From Nocardia sp. NBC_01327 (GTDB taxonomy: Bacteria; Actinomycetota; Actinomycetes; Mycobacteriales; Mycobacteriaceae), in contig NZ_CP108383.1 of the NCBI RefSeq assembly GCF_035958815.1, forward strand, positions 8,804,001-8,868,000: DNA of 64,000 bases, given 5' to 3'. The position numbers were made by a program, and so were the translations under genes. Of this stretch, positions 25,932 through 35,119 are shown in pieces (within the stretch, counting starts at the first letter, position 1; every line of letters starts with the position of its first letter). The notes below the pieces were generated by a model that was not told where the DNA came from, made no database searches, and saw only the letters and a program-made list of their open reading frames with translations.

Positions 25932-27113
25932 TCAGAGGTTTCCGCGTGCCTCCTGCTCGCGTTCGATGGCCTGGAACAGCGCTTTGAAATTGCCCTTGCC
26001 GAAGCCGAGGGAGCCGTGGCGTTCGATGAGTTCGAAGAAGACGGTGGGCCGGTCGGTGAGGGGCTTGCAGAAGATCTGCAGCAGATAGCCGTCCTCGTCG
26101 CGGTCGACGAGGATGCCGCGGGACTGCAGGGCCTCGGCGGGGACGCGGACATGGCCGATGCGGGAGCGGAGTTCGGGGTCCTCGTAGTAGGCGTCGGGGG
26201 TGTCGAGGAATTCGATGCCCTCGCGGCGCAGGGTGTCGACGGCGGTGAGGATGTCGCCGGTGGCCAGGGCGATGTGCTGCACGCCCGGGCCGCGGTAGAA
26301 CTCCAGGTATTCGTCGATCTGGGATTTCTTGCGGCTCACGGCCGGTTCGTTGAGCGGGAATTTGACGCGGTGGTTGCCGTTGGCGACCACCTTGCTCATG
26401 AGGGCCGAATAGTCGGTGGCGATATCGTCGCCGACGAATTCGGCCATGTTCTCGAAACCCATGACGCGGCGGTAGAACTCGACCCAGGTGTCCATCTGCC
26501 CGAGTTCGACATTGCCGACGACGTGGTCGATGGCCTGGAAGATCCGCTTCGGCGCGTCCTCGCGGGGCCGGTAGCCGGAGCGGCGGCCGACGAACCCCGG
26601 CAGATAGGGCCCGTCGTAGCGGGAGCGGTCGATGAGGGTGTGCCGGGTTTCGCCGTAGGTGGCGAGGGCGGCGGAGCGGACGGTGCCGTGCTCGTCGATG
26701 TCGTCGTGCGGCTCTACCAGGATGGTGGCGCCGTGCGTGCGCGCCCAGGCGATGCAGCGGTCCACGTCCGGGACCTCGAGGGCGATATCGGTAATCCCGT
26801 CCCCGTGCCGGTCGTGATGGGCCACCAGCGGGCTGCCGGGGTCCACCGCGCCGCACACCACGAAGCGGGCGCTGCCGCTGCGCAGCACGTAGGCCTTGTG
26901 GTCGCGATTGCCGGTTTCGGGGCCGGAGTAGGCCTCCAGCCGCATACCGAAGGCGGATTCCAGGAAGTGCGCGGTCTGGGTGGCATTGCCGACCGCCCAC
27001 ACGAGTGCGTCCCAGCCGATGACGGGGAAGGGATCGGCGGCCGCGTCATGATCGACCAGGCCGATCAACCGGCGTAATTCGTCGGACTCCGGTGGCACAA
27101 CCTCGATGCTCAT
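25932..27113 (-). CDS. hppD: 4-hydroxyphenylpyruvate dioxygenase
   Basis: A 393-residue Fe(II) dioxygenase that converts 4-hydroxyphenylpyruvate to homogentisate in tyrosine catabolism. Two vicinal-oxygen-chelate halves are present; the iron ligands are His197 (FQAIDHVVGNVE), His280 (GPGVQHIALAT) and Glu361 (FFELIERHG). The C-terminal GKGNFKALFQAIEREQ is conserved in HPPD. The ATG at 27113 (MSIEVV) gives the usual length. A divergent Lrp/AsnC gene begins 139 bases away and is the likely regulator. Homogentisate dioxygenase is not in the window. Confidence 0.97.
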   Translation of the reverse strand: MSIEVVPPESDELRRLIGLVDHDAAADPFPVIGWDALVWAVGNATQTAHFLESAFGMRLEAYSGPETGNRDHKAYVLRSGSARFVVCGAVDPGSPLVAHHDRHGDGITDIALEVPDVDRCIAWARTHGATILVEPHDDIDEHGTVRSAALATYGETRHTLIDRSRYDGPYLPGFVGRRSGYRPREDAPKRIFQAIDHVVGNVELGQMDTWVEFYRRVMGFENMAEFVGDDIATDYSALMSKVVANGNHRVKFPLNEPAVSRKKSQIDEYLEFYRGPGVQHIALATGDILTAVDTLRREGIEFLDTPDAYYEDPELRSRIGHVRVPAEALQSRGILVDRDEDGYLLQIFCKPLTDRPTVFFELIERHGSLGFGKGNFKALFQAIEREQEARGNL

Positions 27114-27251
27114 GTGATCAGCAAATCGCTGCGGGTGCCAGCTGAGCAATATCGACGAATTCGAGTAGACATCCTGGTGGATTACGCCACCATCCTGGGC
27201 CTGGTGCTGGACAATTTGAATACCACATCACCCTCGAGCGGAGGTCCCGCC

Positions 27252-27770
27252 ATGGCACGCACGCCCGCCAAGCTGGACGAACTGGATCTGGCCATTCTGA
27301 CCGCCATGCACGAGTACCAGAAGGCAGGGATTCTGGAGCTCTCGCGGCGCACGCGGGTGGCCCGCGCGACCGTGCAGTCGCGGATCGCGCGCATGGAGGA
27401 GGCGGGGGTGATCGCCTCCTACGATCCGCAAATCGATGTCACCGCAGCGGGTTTCGATGTGCAGGCGTTCGTGACGCTGGAGATCGCGCAGGGTGCGCTG
27501 GAGGCGGTGGCCGCCGATCTGGAGGCCATCCCGGGGGTGCTCGAGGCGTATGCCACGACCGGGTCCGGCGATGTGATGTGCCGGATCGGGGCGGATTCGC
27601 ATGCCGGGTTGCAGCATGTGCTGCTGAGCATCGACCGCAGCTCCTCGGTGTCGCGGTCGCACAGCGTGATCGTGCTGTCCACCGTGGTTCCGCAGCGCAC
27701 GCTGCCGCTGCTGCGCACGCTCACCCCGTCCGGGTCGAGTAAGGCTCCGGCCTACCGCAATTCGCACTGA
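27252..27770 (+). CDS. Lrp/AsnC family transcriptional regulator
   Basis: A 172-residue regulator. The N-terminal AsnC HTH (LDELDLAILTAMHEYQKAGILELSRR...ARATVQSRIARMEEAGVI) is followed by a RAM ligand-binding domain (FDVQAFVTLEIAQGALEAVAADL, GDVMCRIGADSHAGLQHVLL). The ATG at 27252 has GGAGG upstream; the upstream in-frame extension starts inside the shared promoter and is rejected. Divergent from hppD, it may respond to tyrosine or phenylalanine, by analogy with family members. Confidence 0.9.
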   Translation: MARTPAKLDELDLAILTAMHEYQKAGILELSRRTRVARATVQSRIARMEEAGVIASYDPQIDVTAAGFDVQAFVTLEIAQGALEAVAADLEAIPGVLEAYATTGSGDVMCRIGADSHAGLQHVLLSIDRSSSVSRSHSVIVLSTVVPQRTLPLLRTLTPSGSSKAPAYRNSH

Positions 27771-27823
27771 GGCGCGGATTCGCTGGTGGGTCCCGGCCAG
27801 AAACATGCCGGGGCGGCTGCGGG

Positions 27824-28468
27824 CTAGGCCCGGTTCATGCGGGTGATGAGGCCGCAGACGTGTGCTTCGGCGGCGGTGCGGGCGTCGGCCGGGTGGCCGG
27901 ATTCGAGGGCTTCGAGGATGCGGCGGTGTTCGCGGAGGGCGGTGCGGCGGTTGCGGGGGTGGGCCCAGAGGTCGCCGCGGTAGAGGTGGGCCTGGGCTTC
28001 CAGGCGCGCGAGTTCCTCGGCGACGGTGCGGTTTCCGGAGCGGTCGCGGATGAAGGTGTGGAATTCGAGGTCGAGATCGGTGTCGCGGGCCGGGTCCACA
28101 TTGTCGCGGAGATTGTTGTCCTGTTCGGACAGCATGGCGGTGAGCTTGCCGAGATCGAATTCGGTGAGGCGGGTGGCGGCGCCGGCGGCGGCGAGGCCGT
28201 CGAGGACGGAGCGCACCGCGAGCACATCGCGGATCTGGGCGTCGTCGACGACGGCCACGCGCGCCCCGGCGTGCGGGACGTTCACGGCCAGGCCCTCGTA
28301 GATGAGCTGCTGCACCGCTTCGCGAACGGGGCTGCGGCTCACCCCGAGTCGCGCGGACAGGGCGAGCACGCTCAGCGGTGCGCCCGGTGCGAGTTCGCCG
28401 GACAGCACCAGCTGCCGCAACTGCCGGTGCACGGAGGGGCCGAGCAGTTCGCTGTCCGGTTCGGTCAT
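27824..28468 (-). CDS. GntR family transcriptional regulator (FCD type)
   Basis: A 214-residue regulator. The winged HTH is at about residues 10-75 (QLVLSGELAPGAPLSVLALSARLGVSRSPVREAVQQL) and an all-helical FCD effector domain follows (DLDLEFHTFI with metal-binding Asp/His, then ALREHRRILEALESG and AEAHVCGLI). It lies 28 bases after the dioxygenase gene, in the same direction, at the end of the importer/amidohydrolase unit, and so probably regulates that unit in response to its substrate. An AAAGGA ribosome site precedes ATG 28468. Confidence 0.92.
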   Translation of the reverse strand: MTEPDSELLGPSVHRQLRQLVLSGELAPGAPLSVLALSARLGVSRSPVREAVQQLIYEGLAVNVPHAGARVAVVDDAQIRDVLAVRSVLDGLAAAGAATRLTEFDLGKLTAMLSEQDNNLRDNVDPARDTDLDLEFHTFIRDRSGNRTVAEELARLEAQAHLYRGDLWAHPRNRRTALREHRRILEALESGHPADARTAAEAHVCGLITRMNRA

Positions 28469-28496
28469 GGTGGTCCTTTCGGTGCTCGGTTCGAAA

Positions 28497-29480
28497 TTAC
28501 CCTTGCGGCCGGTAGTTGGCCCGGACGCGCTCGGTGAGGAACTCGGCGGCGGTGACGGGCGGGTAGACGCCCTGCGGGCCTTCGATGATCGCGTCGCGGT
28601 CGGCCTGCGCGAAGTAGGCGATGCTGTAGCGGTCACCCTGGTATTCGTCCGCGCCGGGGCTGCGGACGCGGTGGAAGTTGGAGGGCAGCAGGTCATCACT
28701 CCAGCGGGTGAGCATGTCACCGATATTGCAGGTGATGAGCGCCGAGGACGGGGTGATGGAGGTCCACTGCTGTTCGGCCATCTCCTTGCCGGGGCAGACC
28801 TGCAGTCCGCCCTGGCCGTCGCGCTGGAAAAGCAGTGTGAGGCAGTCGAAGTCGGTGTGCGCGCCGGCCCGCCAGCGGCCGGGCACATCACGCAGTTCGG
28901 CGGGGACGGCGAAGTAGTGCAGCAGGCGCAGGGTGGACTGGTACTGCTCGGACTCCGGGTTGTGCGCGGTGGTGAAGTGCTCGCGGGGCAGGCCGAGGCG
29001 GTCGGCGAAGCAGGACAGCACCTGCATGGCGACGGCCCAGCAGCGATTCTCGAATTCCAGTACGGCCGTGGTGAATCCGGGCAGTTCGTCAGCGGTGGGC
29101 CAGCGGCCGTCCATGTGCGGCCGGGTGATCTGGTAGGACTCCTTCTGGTCGGGGACGCCGATGGACGGGCGCACCTGACTCAGCGATTCCCATCCCGCAT
29201 TGTCGGCTTTGACCAGCGGGTACTGCCCTTTCACCGGCTCGGGCAGCGCGAAAAAGCCTGCGGTGAGCCCGAATACGGCATCGATCTGCTCCTGCGGAAT
29301 ACCGTGGCCGGAGAGCTGGAAGAACCCGATATCGGTGGCGGCGGCCCAGAGCTGCTCGGTGATCTCGGCGCGGCGGTCCTCGAAATCGGTGAGGTCGATA
29401 ATGCGGATGTCCCGGGCGGCCTCGGCGCCCAGCCCGCCCATCTGCTTCTCGCGGGCGACTTCGGCGGTGTCGTTGATCAT
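28497..29480 (-). CDS. 2-oxoglutarate/Fe(II)-dependent oxygenase, isopenicillin N synthase-like
   Basis: A 327-residue oxygenase. The N-terminal DIOX_N-type segment is DIRIIDLTDF...LWAAATDIGFFQLSGHGIP. The jelly-roll core carries the iron ligands in GAHTDFDCLTLL (His, Asp) and SNFHRVRSP (distal His), with the 2-oxoglutarate-binding Arg in DRYSIAYF. This family hydroxylates, desaturates or demethylates small molecules; the substrate cannot be read from sequence. It sits between an ABC binding protein and a GntR regulator, suggesting it oxidises the imported compound. Confidence 0.92.
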   Translation of the reverse strand: MINDTAEVAREKQMGGLGAEAARDIRIIDLTDFEDRRAEITEQLWAAATDIGFFQLSGHGIPQEQIDAVFGLTAGFFALPEPVKGQYPLVKADNAGWESLSQVRPSIGVPDQKESYQITRPHMDGRWPTADELPGFTTAVLEFENRCWAVAMQVLSCFADRLGLPREHFTTAHNPESEQYQSTLRLLHYFAVPAELRDVPGRWRAGAHTDFDCLTLLFQRDGQGGLQVCPGKEMAEQQWTSITPSSALITCNIGDMLTRWSDDLLPSNFHRVRSPGADEYQGDRYSIAYFAQADRDAIIEGPQGVYPPVTAAEFLTERVRANYRPQG

Positions 29481-29505
29481 GGGTTTCCCTGTCTGATAGG
29501 GGCTT

Positions 29506-30672
29506 TCAGCCTGCGGTGATGGTGTGGTCCAGGAATTCTTTGTCGACGAGGTCCTTGGCGGTGAGCCCGGCGGGCACGTTCGCGCCGCCGTGGCGCAGGA
29601 TGGGCGCGAACTGATCGATGACACGCTGCACCCGGGCTTCGTCGAAACTGCCGAGCACGCCGTCGGTGTCATTGCCGATCAGGCCGCTGTCGATGAGCGT
29701 CTTGGAGCCGTAGGCGGCGAGGGCCGCGCTGTAGGGCGTCAGGTTCGCGCTCTTGGAGACGACATCGACGACCACATCGTTGACGTGACTCGGGTCGGTG
29801 CGGAATTGCGCTGTGGCCCTTTGGATCATGGGCACCAGGCGTTGCAGGCAGGGGCGCAGTTCGTTCAGCTTGTCGGTGCGCACGTTCACGGTGCGGGCGT
29901 AGCCCTCGTAGCCGACGTCACGCAGCAGCTGGTAGCCGACCGGCTTGTCCCAGGCCTTCACCTCGTGCTCGTAGACGTAGGGCTCGGAGTTGGCGAATCC
30001 CTGCTGTGCGAAGGAGGGATCGGAGACGAAGCGGGAGGGGCCGTTGTCGTAGGAGGCGTCGATCTGCTTGGCGTTCAACAGCCCTCGGGACACCAGCCAT
30101 TCGGGGTAGAGCTGGCCCTGCGAAACAACTACGGGTGCACCGGCTTTGCCGATGTCGGCGATGCCGTGCCAGTCGGGATGGGTCTTGGGATCCCACATGA
30201 GCATCTGCGGGCTGGAGCGCAGCAGGGTGGTGACCGCGGTGATCGGCTGCTTGCCCGAGGCCGCGATGGCGTCCTCGGAGTGGTCCAGGCCCAGCGTGAT
30301 GGATGAATCGACGTACATCTGCGAGGGCACGGTCTGGAAGCCGATGGCCGGGCCGCCGGCGCGGATCTCCAGTTTCACGCCGGTGTCCTTGCCGTCCACC
30401 ACCAGCGGACCGGTGACCTTGTTGTTGTCGGAATCGACGTGATACCCGGGACCGAGCAGCCCGAAGATGGGGCCGGAGTCGGTCTCCGGATCCCATTGCA
30501 ACTGGACCACGACGGTCGCGGGGCAGCGGCCGGCCAGTTGCTGTTCGGCCGGTGCGGCCGGGAGTTGCACTGCGGCGGAGTCGTTCTCGGAGGAGCTGGA
30601 GCAGGCGGAACCGGCGGCGACGACCAGGGTGGCGATCGCGGCGGCGCCGAGGAGGCGCAGAGGGGTGTGCAT
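29506..30672 (-). CDS. ABC transporter substrate-binding lipoprotein (SsuA/THI5-like)
   Basis: A 388-residue exported lipoprotein: signal peptide to lipobox AAGSACSSSS, then a two-lobed binding protein of the NMT1/THI5-SsuA type. Visible segments are TVVVQLQWDPETD, IRAGGPAIGFQTVPSQMY, QPITAVTTLLRSSPQMLMW, and DAFF-like positions replaced by VVVSQGQLYPEWLVSRG. It captures the substrate for the permease and ATPase encoded upstream. THI5-like proteins bind pyrimidines, nitrate, sulfonates or related small molecules. The absence of other thiamine genes argues for a different ligand. Confidence 0.88.
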   Translation of the reverse strand: MHTPLRLLGAAAIATLVVAAGSACSSSSENDSAAVQLPAAPAEQQLAGRCPATVVVQLQWDPETDSGPIFGLLGPGYHVDSDNNKVTGPLVVDGKDTGVKLEIRAGGPAIGFQTVPSQMYVDSSITLGLDHSEDAIAASGKQPITAVTTLLRSSPQMLMWDPKTHPDWHGIADIGKAGAPVVVSQGQLYPEWLVSRGLLNAKQIDASYDNGPSRFVSDPSFAQQGFANSEPYVYEHEVKAWDKPVGYQLLRDVGYEGYARTVNVRTDKLNELRPCLQRLVPMIQRATAQFRTDPSHVNDVVVDVVSKSANLTPYSAALAAYGSKTLIDSGLIGNDTDGVLGSFDEARVQRVIDQFAPILRHGGANVPAGLTAKDLVDKEFLDHTITAG

Positions 30673-30711
30673 GAGTTCTCCACAGGCTGTTGATAGTGGG
30701 GTGCGGGAGGT

Positions 30712-31548
30712 TCAGCGGCCCGACGCGTGCCAGCGGCCCACGGTGAGTCGCTGGGCGACGGTGAAGAACGCGAAGACGGCGACACCGAACAGGGCGGCCA
30801 GCAGCAGCGCGGCGAGCAGATCCTCCGATTGCAGCCGGGCGCGGTAGGTGTCGAGCAGGGTGCCGATACCGGGCTGGCCCTTGGCGAAGAACATGTCGCC
30901 GATGACCGCGCCGGTCACCGAGAGTCCGGCCGCGGTGCGCAGGCTGGCCATGATGGACGGCAGCGCGGCGGGCAGTTCCAGGGATATCAAGCGCCGCAGT
31001 CGATTCGCGCGGCCGAGGGTGAACAGCTCCCGCAGGTTGCGGTCGACGCTCTGAATGCCGAACAGGGTCATGGCGATGATCGGGTGCACCGCGATGAGCA
31101 CACAGACCAGCACGCGGGCGGTGAGGCCGTAGCCGAACCAGAGGCCGATGAGCGGGACCACGGCGAGTACCGGAATCGCCTGCAGCACTACGGCGTACGG
31201 GTACACCACCCGTTCGATCGCCTTGGTCTGGCTCATGAGCACGCCGATGGCGATGCCCAGGACGGCGGCGAAGAACAGTCCGGTGACCGCCACCCGCGCG
31301 GTGACCGCCAGCGCCCGCAGCATCACCTCCATTTTCGCCGGGTTGCTGAGGGATTCGGCGAAGACCTGGTGCGGCGGCGGCAGCAGGAAGCGGCGGTCGG
31401 GGGCGAGCAGCACCAGCGAGACCGTGTACCAGGCGCCCAGCGCGAGGCCGATGCAGACCAGGGGCACAACGGCTTTCCCGAGCCAGCGGTACGGGAGGCG
31501 CGGGACGGTCCGGGTGCGCACGGGGGCGGAGAGGGCGAGACCCACCAT
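30712..31548 (-). CDS. ABC transporter permease (SsuC/TauC type)
   Basis: A 278-residue inner-membrane permease with about six transmembrane helices. The binding-protein-dependent transport motif is EAA-like (LRELFTLGRANRLRRLISLELPAALPSIMASLRTAAG). Its ATG at 31548 overlaps the ATPase stop (TAATG), so the two are translationally coupled. It forms the channel for the importer. Much longer frames to 32040 overlap the ATPase and are not real. Confidence 0.92.
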   Translation of the reverse strand: MVGLALSAPVRTRTVPRLPYRWLGKAVVPLVCIGLALGAWYTVSLVLLAPDRRFLLPPPHQVFAESLSNPAKMEVMLRALAVTARVAVTGLFFAAVLGIAIGVLMSQTKAIERVVYPYAVVLQAIPVLAVVPLIGLWFGYGLTARVLVCVLIAVHPIIAMTLFGIQSVDRNLRELFTLGRANRLRRLISLELPAALPSIMASLRTAAGLSVTGAVIGDMFFAKGQPGIGTLLDTYRARLQSEDLLAALLLAALFGVAVFAFFTVAQRLTVGRWHASGR

Positions 31549-32357
31549 TACGAAGCCTCTTTCAGAGAACGGGAGACCCGCGACACCAGTTCGGTGAAGG
31601 CGGGCTCGAAGCGCAGTTCCCGGCCGCGCGGATACGGCAGGTCGATATCGATCACCTCGTGCACCCGGCCGGGGCGGGCGGACATGACCACCACCCGGCC
31701 CGCCAGGAACACCGCCTCCGAGACCGAATGGGTGATGAACAGGGCGGTGAAGGCATTGTCGCGGTAGAGCCGCAGCAGCTCCTCCTGCATGCTCAGCCGG
31801 GTGATCTCGTCGAGGGCGCCGAAGGGTTCGTCGAGCAGCATGAGGCGTGGTTCCAGGGCCAGCGCGCGGGCGAGGGACACCCGCATGCGCATACCGCCGG
31901 AGAGCTGACCGGGGAGTTTGGCCGCGAAATCGGCCAGGCCGACCGCATGCAGCGCACGGGTGGCGCGCTCGCGGCGCGCGGCGCGGTCGATACCGCGCAA
32001 CTGGGCGCAGAGTTCGACATTGCGCAGCACATTGCGCCACGGGAGCAGCGTGGCGTCCTGGAAGATGAAGCCGACCGAATCGGTCTGCACCACAACTCTT
32101 CCGGAGGTCGGCGGTTCCAGTCCGGCGGCCAGCCGCAGCAGGGTGGACTTGCCACAGCCGGAAGGTCCTACGACAGCGACGAATTCGCCGTTCCGCACCT
32201 GCAGGTCGATATCGGCGAGTGCGATGACCTCGCCGGATCCCTTGCCGGAGTAGCGCTTTCCGATGCCGGTGAACGCGATCTCCGGGTTCGCACCCGGATC
32301 GTGCACTGTGCTGCCGGCCGGGTTCCGCGCTGTGTCTTGCAGGACCACCGCACTCAC
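31548..32357 (-). CDS. ABC transporter ATP-binding protein (SsuB/TauB type)
   Basis: A 269-residue nucleotide-binding subunit. Walker A is GPSGCGKST, the Q-loop is FIFQDATLLPW, the ABC signature is QLSGGMRMRVSLARAL, Walker B is LMLLDEPFGALDE, and the H-loop is FITHSVSEA. It powers the importer with the overlapping permease. It starts about 97 bases after the amidohydrolase gene, so it is probably part of the same unit, but a separate promoter in that gap is possible. Confidence 0.95.
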   Translation of the reverse strand: MSAVVLQDTARNPAGSTVHDPGANPEIAFTGIGKRYSGKGSGEVIALADIDLQVRNGEFVAVVGPSGCGKSTLLRLAAGLEPPTSGRVVVQTDSVGFIFQDATLLPWRNVLRNVELCAQLRGIDRAARRERATRALHAVGLADFAAKLPGQLSGGMRMRVSLARALALEPRLMLLDEPFGALDEITRLSMQEELLRLYRDNAFTALFITHSVSEAVFLAGRVVVMSARPGRVHEVIDIDLPYPRGRELRFEPAFTELVSRVSRSLKEAS

Positions 32358-32454
32358 CTTCTCTCGCTTGGAATTGCGTGCACTGTGTGCGTGAGATCAG
32401 TGTTGTCGATCTGAATTACATGCAATCGCGTGACTGTTTCCAGTTGATTAACTG

Positions 32455-33795
32455 TCACTGCATGCTATTGAGCTGCTTTATCAGAGCCTGTTCATCGGTC
32501 CGGGTGCTGTGGCCGTCGCGGATCACCGCCTCCCCGTCCACCCACACCGTGTCGACCACGCGGGGAGAGGCGGTGGTGAGCAGCATGGCTCCCGGATCAC
32601 GCGCCGGGAGGCAGGCGAAATCCCGGTCGAAGCGGATGAGGGACAGGTCGGCGCGGTCGCCCACCCGGACTCCGGAATGGGTGGCGGGATCGCCCAGGGC
32701 GCGGCCCGCGCCGCGGGTGGCCATGCGCAGCATGTCGTCGAAGCCGAGCAGATCGGCGCGCTGATGCGTGACGCGCTGCAGGTACGCACCCATGCGCAGG
32801 GCCAGCAGCATGTCCTGGGTGTCATTGGAGGCCGCGCCGTCCACACCGAGGCCGACGCCGATTCCGGCGGCCAGCATGGCGGGCACCGGGGCCACGCCGC
32901 TGCCCAGGCGCATATTGCTCAAAGGGTTGTAGGACACCGAGACTCCGCGTTCGGCGAAGACGGCCCGGCCGTGCTCGTCGAGTTTGCAGCAGTGCACGGC
33001 CAGCGTCCGCTCACCGAGCAGGCCGCCGGCGTCGAGGTAGTCGACGGCCGAAGTGGCTGCATGCAATTGGCACATGTCCTCGTCGGTACTGGTTTCCAGC
33101 AGATGGATGGAGATGGTCTTGCCGGTGCGATCGGCGTATTCACGCACGGTCGCCATGCCCTCGGGCGTGAGGCAGCGCGGGTTCGGCACCGCCAGCGCGG
33201 TCGTGATGCGGGAACCCGTCAGCCGCACATCGAGGTCGTCGATATGCGCGAGGATCTCCGGAAGTGGTTGCACCAGGCGCGGATCCATACCCCATTTACG
33301 GGAGGCGTCCGCACGATCGGCGAGACCGCGGCCGAAGACCACTCGAATGCCCAGCTCCCGCAGCGCCCGCAGCGCGGCATCGTGCACGGCCTCCGAGGGG
33401 TTCGGCCACATGTGCTCGACCACGGTGGTGACACCGCTGCGCAGCAGCTCCAGCCCGCCCGCCAGCGCGGCGAGATAGGTCTGCTCGGGGGTGGCCGCCA
33501 CCGTGAATTCGCCCACGCAGTGCAGCCATTCGAGCAGCGGCAGCCCCTCCCCCGCCCCGCGCAGCACCGACTGCTGCAGATGGGTGTGGGTATTGACGAA
33601 CCCCGGAATCAGATGGCCACCGCTCCCATCGAACCGGGGCTCCGGGCGGCCGGCGCCCGCGCCGGGACCGATCGCGATTACGCGGCCGTCCTCGACAACC
33701 ACGTCCTGACCCGAAAGCCATTGCGGCCCTGTATCAGTGGCGGCATAGACGGTGACATCACCGATCACCGTGGACAGAGCAGTAGAGCGCACCAT
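32455..33795 (-). CDS. Amidohydrolase of the AtzB/TrzA/guanine-deaminase group
   Basis: A 446-residue metal-dependent hydrolase of the amidohydrolase superfamily. Metal ligands are NTHTHLQQ (HxH), HLLETSTDEDM and AVHCCKLDE (His), and DGAASND (Asp). Enzymes of this group deaminate or dechlorinate s-triazines, purines and pyrimidines. The substrate is unknown. It is the most upstream member of the minus-strand unit with ABC importer, oxygenase and GntR gene, so a nitrogen heterocycle is a reasonable guess for the imported compound. Confidence 0.9.
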   Translation of the reverse strand: MVRSTALSTVIGDVTVYAATDTGPQWLSGQDVVVEDGRVIAIGPGAGAGRPEPRFDGSGGHLIPGFVNTHTHLQQSVLRGAGEGLPLLEWLHCVGEFTVAATPEQTYLAALAGGLELLRSGVTTVVEHMWPNPSEAVHDAALRALRELGIRVVFGRGLADRADASRKWGMDPRLVQPLPEILAHIDDLDVRLTGSRITTALAVPNPRCLTPEGMATVREYADRTGKTISIHLLETSTDEDMCQLHAATSAVDYLDAGGLLGERTLAVHCCKLDEHGRAVFAERGVSVSYNPLSNMRLGSGVAPVPAMLAAGIGVGLGVDGAASNDTQDMLLALRMGAYLQRVTHQRADLLGFDDMLRMATRGAGRALGDPATHSGVRVGDRADLSLIRFDRDFACLPARDPGAMLLTTASPRVVDTVWVDGEAVIRDGHSTRTDEQALIKQLNSMQ

Positions 33796-33963
33796 GCGGC
33801 ATTCCTCCAGGAAATGCGGCTGGTTCGCCCGCCTCCATCCGACGGTGCACCTGCGTCCGTTTCAGCCATGAACGCCGTGCCGCCACCCTAACCACCCCAT
33901 ATTGCATGCCGGTAAACCCCGGCAACGGAGCTGTCTCTGACGACTGCATCCAGCCCGGGGAGG

Positions 33964-35076
33964 TCAGGGTTTGAGATCCGCTCCGGGGGCGAGGACTTCG
34001 ACGCTGTGCGTGCGGTCGGGTTCCAGGAATCCCAGCAGGGCATGGGCTTCCGCTTCGACCTCCGCCGCGTGCCGGGACGACCAGACCGCACGCGGGCTGA
34101 TGCGGAGGCGCGCGGTGTCGGCGGTGGTGAAGATCTTGTAGATGCCGGAGAGGTAGCCGTCGACGAGGATGGAGGAGACCTGGGCGGCGAAGGCCTGCAG
34201 CGGTGGGGCGGTGCCGTCCGGGATGATGCGGGTGCGGTCCTGATGGGACAGCAGCGCGTTGTCGTACCAGCTCAGCAGGCGTACGGGGGCCGGGAGATCC
34301 GGGTCGGCCAGTTCGGCGTCGGCGGCGTCGTAGAGGGTGCGGCCGCGGTCGTCGGTGTAGGTGCGGACGCGATCGCCGAGGCGGGCCACGGCCGGCTTCA
34401 TACCGGTGAGTTTGGACCAGGTCTGCATATCCATGGTGGTGGCGGGACCGAAGGCGCGCAGATAGCGCAGCAGCAGTTCCTCCAGCGGATACCCGTGGTC
34501 CAGGGGTGCGCCCAGCCAGGGTTCGACGCGGGACCAGACGGGGCGGCTGCTGTCTCCCCAGCGGCCGCGCGGCGGGGTCTGCAGCACGGGGAGCTGGTAG
34601 AGCCAGGTCTGCAGGACCGCGCCCGGATCGCGGTCGGGGTAGAGCGCGGCGGCGTGCGCACGCAGGTCGGCCGCGGACATGGGCTCGTCGCCCAGGACCT
34701 TGTCGCCGTGTGCGCGGACCTGTTCGGGATCGAGGCCGACCATGGCGCCGTAGTTGAAACCCTTACGGAAGGGGATCTTTTCGAGCTCCGGCTGGACGTG
34801 CGGCGCAATGCGCAGCGCGTCCTCCGGGGTGACCAGGTGAATGGTGCCGCGCATCAGCGTGATTCGCACCAGCGAGCGGTCCTCCAGCGCCGCCGAGACC
34901 GTCTCCGGATCGAAATCGGTTGTGCGACTCCATAAAGCGACGTACGGCGGCAGCATGTCCTGCGCCTGCAATCCGACCAGCTGTGCACACAGCTGCGGCG
35001 CGGTGAGCGTGGCCCGCGCCAGCAGATGCTGGCGCGAGAGCAGCGTGCGGTTCAGGACCTGCCGGGAAAGCTTCAC
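33964..35076 (-). CDS. Winged-helix DNA-binding domain-containing protein (AlkZ-like, PF06224 family)
   Basis: A 370-residue protein of the HTH_42 family, related to AlkZ/YcaQ DNA glycosylases. It starts MKLSRQVLNRTLLSRQHLL and has the conserved QLVGLQAQDMLPPYVALWSR, LMRGTIHLV and RPRWG-like segment PRGRWGDSSRPVWSRVEPWLG. The family includes interstrand crosslink unhookers, but many actinobacterial copies are uncharacterised. No catalytic claim is made here. Confidence 0.85.
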   Translation of the reverse strand: MKLSRQVLNRTLLSRQHLLARATLTAPQLCAQLVGLQAQDMLPPYVALWSRTTDFDPETVSAALEDRSLVRITLMRGTIHLVTPEDALRIAPHVQPELEKIPFRKGFNYGAMVGLDPEQVRAHGDKVLGDEPMSAADLRAHAAALYPDRDPGAVLQTWLYQLPVLQTPPRGRWGDSSRPVWSRVEPWLGAPLDHGYPLEELLLRYLRAFGPATTMDMQTWSKLTGMKPAVARLGDRVRTYTDDRGRTLYDAADAELADPDLPAPVRLLSWYDNALLSHQDRTRIIPDGTAPPLQAFAAQVSSILVDGYLSGIYKIFTTADTARLRISPRAVWSSRHAAEVEAEAHALLGFLEPDRTHSVEVLAPGADLKP

Positions 35077-35119
35077 AGTGCAGCCACGCTACGGGATTTC
35101 ACGCTCAGGGCAGGTGCGA

